Assembly (NCBI GenBank): GCA_012932295.1
Contig: JAAONU010000006.1
Span: 27,802,882 to 27,866,881 of the forward strand
Direction of reading: 5' to 3'
DNA: 64,000 nucleotides
Origin: Cyclina sinensis
Lineage: Eukaryota > Mollusca > Bivalvia > Venerida > Veneridae
Positions 58,006 to 64,000 of the stretch are shown here, piece after piece. The notes beneath the pieces are model-generated. The model saw nothing but the letters and a program-made list of their open reading frames with translations, was not told where the DNA came from and made no database searches. Both the position numbers and the translations under genes were made by a program. Each line of letters begins with the position of its first letter. Position 1 is the first letter of the stretch.

Positions 58006-59090
58006 CAGTCGAACCTTACTTAAGCAGCCAGCAAAAGGAAACGGTAATTTTGGCTGCTTAAGCAAGGTGACCGCCTATTTAGGGGTAATGTTGGCTTTCT
58101 TTCTTTAGTACTGTTAGGCATGTGGCTACTTTGAACACAGAATCATAACACTTAATCAATTGTTGTATCTTCATTAACTTTTTACTATGATAATTCAAGT
58201 TCAGAATACAATCCAAATAGTATCTTGCAGTCATTTAAATTCTTTTAGATATTATTATCACTGACTTTTTAATCGTGGCACGAGTCTCATCTTTACTCAA
58301 AGAAAGTCAAAACATTTCTTTCTTAAGTGCTATCTTAAGTAACGTACGACTCAGTAATAGCATGGTTGAAAATTTCTTTGTTCTAAGTTTACATTTTTAT
58401 CTTTGAAAGTAACAAAGCATTCATAAAAGATAGAAAGTAATATTGTTTCATTTTATGGCGTATCGCGAAAATTCATTCATTACATGGTTTAGAGTTCTTT
58501 CCCTTCCGCGTAAATCGGGATGATTCGCACAAGAAGGTAGTCTCCTAACGAGCCGAGATACAGAATTACGCATAGTATTACTTAGCTTTGTTTTCTCTCA
58601 CTCCGTGACAGATTTAAAATGAGTTCAATTAAAAAAGCATGTTTGTAAGGTGCTTATATTTATTTTAATTTCTGTTAACCCCTGAAATCCATACCTTATG
58701 TAATTATAAAACAAACTTCTCAACACCTAATGAGATCAAAGGTTAAATCGACCGTATACTTTGACAGTCTGTTGAAACACATTATAATGCATGCGTAACA
58801 AATAGTCGCCAAATTAACACACTGATAATTAAAGCACTGTGTATTTTCACGTGTTTGCCTTCGAGGGTTTATTCTAGGGCTTGTCAAAATATATTCACAC
58901 CTTGAGCAGACAATACGTGACTGCTAAATCGGATCGAATTTTGGCAAATTGAAAGCAGTTAGTGCGGCGACTTAAGGTGACTGTTTAATTAACGTGTTGT
59001 TTAGAAGGATTTTCGACGGGAGCGTCATAAAATGACCGTTGACACCAGGTGACCGCCGATATAAGGTGACCGTTAGGGCAGGTTATACTG
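58006..59090. mobile_element. pogo/Tigger-like MITE
   Basis: Ends CAGTCGAACCT and AGGTTATACTG are inverted and each is flanked by TA, the mariner/pogo target site. GTGACCGCC and GGTGACCG motifs recur near both ends, as in pogo-type TIRs. The interior has no transposase frame. A pogo-type DDE transposase gene is found at the window edge (63693-64000); a link is possible but unproven. Confidence 0.6.
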
Positions 59091-59435
59091 TATACATTTT
59101 AATGCTTTATTCTGGTATCAACAGTTTCTTGAATTGATCAAGATAATACTGAACATTCAGGTATTGATTTTGATAAGCCTTAAAAGACAGCCATAATGTT
59201 TATTGAGAAGAGACCTGTCAGGTAAGACAATTGTGTATTTGCATGGTATAACAACACCACCGCCCTCTTCACTTGGAGCAGGCTAAGGTGGGAAACTAGG
59301 GACAGGTTCACCAGTAATTTGAGCATACACTTGTCCTTCGTCAAGTACAGTTCTAAAATAACCTGCCAGATGTCTTGGTACATGTCCAACTGGTAGTCCG
59401 GCAATATCTTCAAGCTTTAATTTGTTTTTTAGTAT

Positions 59436-60297
59436 CTGTAACAGGGCACTCCCCAGGCCGTTTTAGCGGCCCGGCAGCGGGGCGCTTGATTGTCATGATC
59501 CAAGTTACCAGAGGCGCTTGAATTTCGGCTTGCACGTTGATTTTAGAGGCGGGGCGCTTGAGCAGCAGACGACTGCGTATCACTGAATTGTTACTTAATA
59601 TACACAGCAGCCGTCGATCAATAAATCCCGTGTAATGAAAGGATGTATGGATAAACATGTAACTGCTAATAATGGGCTATATTTTGAAGGAGTAATTTAA
59701 AGAAATATGTTTTATGATCACGTGGCATTAATTGAAAATCGGTTGTTTGAGCTATTATAAGTTATAAAGTCCGACGCTGGGGACAATTTTTCTCGGACAA
59801 CCGACTGTAAACAAAATTTTTGCCCTGGACAACCCTTATTTTGACAGTCAGAAATATAGGTCAACTGTCCAAAAACACAGCCCACTCTAACAGACAGTCG
59901 ATTTCTAACCATGTTGAAATTAATTCTGACATTTCATAGGCACCATGTAAGTGAAAATATCTCGGATAGTCCGTTTGTCACCTGTTTTCACGACCCCGTC
60001 GTATTTTTTTACTCTTTGTTCAGAGAAAACTGTGTCCTGGAGACACAGCAACCTTACAAAATTTAACTTATTGATTAAGATGAATGGTCAAGATTTGATC
60101 ATTTGTACCAGTTATTTTTCTTTGTCATTAAGAAAGTTTTTTTTCTTCTTGAAAATTGCTCTCATTTATTGCCTACACAGTTCAGCTTCAACTTATTACT
60201 GCTAAAAGTCCATACTGACTATACAAGGCAGTTTCTGTTGAAAGTTTTCATAAGACCATAAAGGTTTCCTTCCTTCTGAATGCATGTATCTGTATAT
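59436..60297. other. HIRAN intron, proximal part
   Basis: Contains CAGGGCACTCCCCAGG and GGGGCGCTTGA blocks (59443-59560) that look like a decayed repeat, and GGACAACC / GTCAACTGTCC motifs (59780-59870). No exon is supported; open frames on both strands have no splice or family evidence. Confidence 0.35.
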
Positions 60298-61052
60298 TTT
60301 TATGCCCCCACAAAGTGGGGAGCATATAGCATTGCACTTGTCCGTCCGTCCGTACGTCTGTCCGTACGTCAGGAAATCTTTTGAACGCAACTCCTCTTAA
60401 ACCGGATGGCAGATTTTGCTTAAACTTCCAGGGATGAACGACCTTAATGTGTAGATGGTAGTAAAGGAAGGAATTTTTCGCTGCGACCAAATTTAACAGA
60501 ATTATGGCACTTTGTTGATTTTTTCACTATATACTATGTAGACATTTTGTGAACGCAACTCCTCTTAAACCGGATTGCAGATTTTGCTTAAACTTCCAGG
60601 GATGAACAACCTTAATGTGTAGATGGTAGTAAAGGAAGGGATTTTTGCTGCGACCAAAGTTAACAGAATTATGGCCCTTTGTTGATTTTTTCACTATATA
60701 CCATATAGAAATTTTGTGAACGCAACTCCTCTTAAACCGGATAGCAGATTTTGCTTAAACTTCCAGGGATGAACAACCTTAATGTGTAGATGGAAGTAAA
60801 GGAAGGAATTTTTGCTGCGACCAAATTTAACAGAATTATGCCCTTTGTTGATTTTTTCACTATATACCATATAAATAATTGAACATATAAATTTTACATT
60901 TGTAATTCAATTTAACATGTACATAAGGTTACCTTTAGATCATTTTAGGTATATGTACAGAAAAAATCTTACATACAGTATATACATGCTCTTGTTTATG
61001 AGCACTTATGCATAGTGGGGGCATCCGTGTCCTATGGACACAGTTCTAGTTT
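60298..61052 (+). mobile_element. Hairpin-ended element with three ~180-bp units
   Basis: The left end is the palindrome CCCCCACAAAGTGGGG, followed by a TCCGTCCGT run. Three units carry GAACGCAACTCCTCTTAAAC and CTTCCAGGGATGAAC (near 60385, 60550, 60718). The right end has AGTGGGGGCA (inverse of the left TGCCCCCAC) and the hairpin GTGTCCTATGGACAC followed by AGTTCTAGTTT. It sits in the HIRAN intron. Confidence 0.8.
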
Positions 61053-61280
61053 GTTTCTTTTTTTAAAATATGATGACAGAAAAAAACTATTTATTTATAA
61101 TCACTCATATCACTCAAAAACTGATTTTGGGACAACTCTGTTTTGCCATGGTCAGTTGTCCCAAACTCATACTCAGAAAAATTTGTAGACCCTTTGATTA
61201 TATTATTATGCACCTATTTATGATTATTTATTTAAAAGATGGTGAAAGATATTAAAAATATGTTAATACTGAACACCTTT

Positions 61281-63045
61281 TTAACCAGGTTTTCAACGAA
61301 AACTGGTTCTTGAAATGCTGAAGTCAGCGGGTGGGCGTCAACTTTTGGTTTCCGCTCAATAACTTGAGTTAACTTTGGCCTATTGACGCCAAACTTGGTG
61401 TATGGGTAGCTTATATCAAGAGGCAGCTTGGGATTGCTACCCAGGTGTCTGTGGTCAAGGTCACTGTTGCTAAAAATAGAAATTCAGTTTCTGCTCAATA
61501 ACTTGAGTTTGCTTTGACCTATTGACCCCGAACTTGGTATATGAGTAGCTTATATCAAGGGGCAGCTTGGGATTGCTACCCAGGTGTCTGTGATCAAGGT
61601 CAAGGTCACTGTTGCTAAAAATAGAAATTCAGTTTCCGCTCAATAACTTGAGTTTGCTTTGACCTATTGACCCCAAACTTGGTGTATGGGTAGCTTATAT
61701 CAGGGGGCAGCTTGGGATTGCTACCCATGTGTCTGTGATCAAGGTCAAGGTCACTGTTGCTTAAAATAGAAATTCAGTTTCTGCTCAATAACTTTAGTTT
61801 GCTTTGGTCTATTGATGCTAAACTTGGTTTTTGGGTAGCTTATATTAAGAGGCAGCTTAGGATTGCTACCCAGATGTCTGTGGTCAAGGTCATGGTCACT
61901 GTTGCTAAAAATAGAAATTCAGCTTCCGGCTCAATAACTTGAGTTTGCTTTGACCTATTGACCCCAAACTTGGTGTATGGGTAGCTTTTATCAAGGGGCA
62001 GCTTGGGATTGCTACCCAGGTGTCTGTGATCAAGGTCAAGGTCACTGTTGCTAAAAATAGAAATTCAGTTTCTGCTCAATAACTTTAGTTTGCTTTGGTC
62101 TATTGATGCTAAACTTGGTTTTTGGGTAGCTTATATTAAGAGGCAGCTTGGGATTGCTACCCAGATGTCTGTGGTCAAGGTCATGGTCACTGTTGCTAAA
62201 AATAGAAATTCAGCTTCCGGCTCAATAACTTGAGTTTGCTTTGACCTATTGACCCCAAACTTGGTGTATGCGTAGCTTATATCAAGTGGCAGCTTGGGAT
62301 TGCTACCCAGGTGTCTGTGATCAAGGTCACAGTTGCTAAAAATAGAAATTCAGTTTCTGCTCAATAACTTTAGTTTGCTTTGGTCTATTGATGCTTAACT
62401 TGGTTTATCGGTAGCTTATATTAAGAGGCAGCTTGGGAATGCTACCCAGGTGTCTGTGGTCAAGGTCAAGGTCACTGTTGCTAAAAATAGAAATTCAGCT
62501 TCCGCTCAAATACTTGAGTTTGCTTTGACCTATTGACCCCAAACTTTGTGTATGGGTAGCTTATATCAAGGGGCAGTGTGGCATTGCTACCCAGGTGTCT
62601 GTGATCAAGGTCAAGGTCACTGTTGCTTAAAATAGAAATTCAGTTTCTGCTCAATAACTTTAGTTTGCTTTGGTCTATTGATGCTAAACTTGGTATATGG
62701 GTAGCTTATATTAAGAGGCAGCTTGGGATTGCTACCCAGGTGTCTGTGATCAAGGTCACTTGCTTACAATAGAATCTTCAGCTTCTACTCAATAACTTCA
62801 GCACACTTTGACCTATTGATACTCAACTTTGCATGTGTGTAGCTTACATGAAAATACAGCCTGGCATTGCTACTCAGGTATCTGATTTATTTTTATTTTG
62901 AACTATTGAAACCAACTTTCTGTGTTGGTACCAAAATAACAGCACCATTTTTACTTCACTGCAATATTTCTTCCTAATTCCTGACACATCAATACTTGGT
63001 CGTTGAAAACCTGGTTTTCGTCGCATTGCGGCGCTTCTTGTGTTT
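61281..63045 (+). mobile_element. Hairpin-ended element with tandem TTGACCTATTGA units
   Basis: AACCAGGTTTTCAACG at the left (61283) is the exact inverse of CGTTGAAAACCTGGTT at 63001-63016. The interior holds about ten ~145-bp units with AATAACTTGAGTTTGCTTTG, GGCAGCTTGGGATTGCTACC and GTGATCAAGGTCAAGGTCAC, with a partial two-unit alternation of ~290 bp. The right terminus GTCGCATTGCGGCG folds and is followed by CTTCTTGTGTTTG. Identical 61-codon frames at 61757 and 62048 are repeat by-products. Confidence 0.85.
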
Positions 63046-63692
63046 GTTTAAACTCCCATTAAACTTACCCCAAAATGATTCATTTCATTGTAAGGATTAA
63101 AAAAATTTCAACATCCAGGACGGGGGATAACCCCCTCCCGCACCCACCCCCTTACAGTTGCGCTTGGAAAATTCTCTGGGGAAGGCCCTGCTGTAAATTC
63201 GGTGTGCATGTGATTTGGAAAATCATCAAGTGGAAGCAACCAGACAAAACATGCATTTTCATCATGGATATTTGTATATTCTCTGTCAACAAATGAGTTT
63301 ACTGCTGATACAGGAGGTTTTATTTGAAATGCATGGTAGCCTTTTATTACAGCATTTGCAAGTGTCATTGAATGTTTGTTTCCTCCTTCTGGCCGTGAAG
63401 TTGAAGCAGTTTGTTGTTCATTCTCATGACTGTCACTTTTACCAGTATATTGAAATGTATTCAAAGAATGGCATTTAGAATATATATTGGTGATATAATA
63501 TATTTATACCATTTAATGTTTTTATCGATAATATACAATATTGTATTAAACACATTTTTGATTGATATTTTCATATTTATTGATAATTTTAATCTACTTA
63601 CATTGTATTGTATGTTCAGTAAATTTATGTCTGTATAATGAACTTACTCGTATAAAGCTGAACACTGACTTTATATAATATTTCACCATAAT

Positions 63693-64000
63693 TTACTTTA
63701 TAATTCTGAAAGATTCAGGATACATACCTGATGACCTGAATGCGTTTATGATTGTTAAAGGTTTGTAAAACTGCCAGTAAGTTTCTGTTAGCTTTTCAGC
63801 AAAGTTTTCTTTTCGGATAGTTTTACCTGGATTTTCTCTCATAAATTTTCTTGCTGTCAAATGCCATCTGGATTTTAGTTGCCCGAAAACTCCTTTATCT
63901 AATGGCTGCATGAAATGTGTGGCATTTGGTACTATTCTGTATAATTCTATACCTTTAGACACGGCCTTCATGAATACATCATGATTTACATGACTACTTA
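63693..64000 (-). CDS. DDE_1 (pogo/Tigger-type) transposase, C-terminal part
   Basis: The frame is open to the window edge. It reads SSHVNHDVFMKAVSKGIELY, then VPNATHFMQPLDKGVFGQLK, ENPGKTI and YWQFYKPLTIINAFRSSGMY before stopping at TAA after SFRIIK. This matches the end of the DDE_1 superfamily (conserved DGHxSH ... P.THxxQPLD ... AFRxSGIxP); the aspartate of DGH would lie just outside the window. A donor-like G|GTATGT occurs inside RSSG|MY, so the last ten codons may be intron. It would cut and move TA-flanked elements. It lies 230 bp upstream of the HIRAN exon and on the same strand. Confidence 0.8.
   Translation of the reverse strand, partial: SSHVNHDVFMKAVSKGIELYRIVPNATHFMQPLDKGVFGQLKSRWHLTARKFMRENPGKTIRKENFAEKLTETYWQFYKPLTIINAFRSSGMYPESFRIIK

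Larger units (their letters stand above)
59157..63464 (-). pseudogene. HIRAN-domain gene, two exons, one in-frame stop
   Basis: Exon 1 (63464-63156) starts MNTFQYTGKSDSHENEQQT; the HIRAN domain begins at VIKGYHAFQIKPP and includes VDREYTNIHDENACFVW. It ends AT at donor ACT|GTAAGG, phase 0. Exon 2 (59435-59157) follows acceptor TGTTACAG, is also phase 0, and completes the domain with LEDIAGLPVGHVPRHLAGYF and DEGQVYAQITGEP. A TAG at 59285-59283 replaces the codon between SFPP and PAPSEEGGG; beyond it the frame continues with GGVVIPCKYTI. HIRAN domains bind 3' single-stranded DNA ends in HLTF, and stand-alone HIRAN proteins are common in bivalves. The nonsense codon makes this a probable recent pseudogene, or a product truncated at ~153 residues. 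Confidence 0.75.

Noticed and set aside
55264..58562. A 3.3-kb transposon bounded by ~50-bp inverted repeats
   Set aside because: The right repeat lies inside a separate TA-flanked MITE (58006-59090), and I see no matching target duplication, so the pair cannot be simple TIRs.
61757..62233. Two identical 61-codon frames
   Set aside because: They lie in duplicated tandem units of the 61281-63045 element and carry no start context or family signal.

Overview
The window looks like eukaryotic, most likely bivalve mollusc, nuclear DNA. It is AT-rich, its genes are split by GT-AG introns, and very little of it codes. Most of it is tandem satellites and short non-autonomous mobile elements of kinds I associate with clam and mussel genomes (GACCTTGACC arrays, and elements ending in a GGGCCATCATGGCCC hairpin plus CTTGTTT). 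There is no operon, prokaryotic signal or CRISPR array. The organism assignment is inference; I could not search a database.

Layout. 0-4.2 kb: an inverted ~180-bp satellite, then two nested tandem-repeat elements. 5.5-7.1 kb: two foldbacks and a broken SWIM zinc-finger gene. 7.3-14.1 kb: a 6.75-kb segment bounded by ~60-70-bp terminal inverted repeats and a perfect 9-bp target duplication. It encloses the first and last exon of one or two cellular-type genes. 14.8-20.1 kb: an apparently intact minus-strand non-LTR retrotransposon (LINE) whose ORF1 and ORF2 lie in one frame separated by a single TAG. 21.2-27.9 kb: a 70-bp satellite that flips orientation at a palindrome, carrying a SINE, a MITE and a 1.2-kb tandem duplication. 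28.7-32.0 and 49.9-54.8 kb: opposed copies of a decayed gene exon plus a 62-bp satellite. Between them lie a small cysteine-rich gene end, several hairpin-ended elements, a 177-bp satellite and the 3' end of a minus-strand gene. 54.8-59.1 kb: a LINE 3' end and a pogo-like MITE. 59.2-63.5 kb: a two-exon HIRAN-domain gene with one in-frame stop. Its intron hosts two more elements. The window ends inside a DDE_1 (pogo/Tigger-type) transposase gene.

The recognisable proteins are mobile-element enzymes (endonuclease/reverse transcriptase, ORF1 RNA-binding protein, DDE transposase) and two DNA-binding families often expanded in bivalves (SWIM, HIRAN). The host-type exons are short and mostly unrecognised. 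The main signals for a second look are the TIR-bounded gene-carrying segment, the ORF1-TAG-ORF2 layout, the shared 'hairpin then CTTGTTT' ending of at least nine elements, and the large inverted duplication with complementary decay of its two gene copies.
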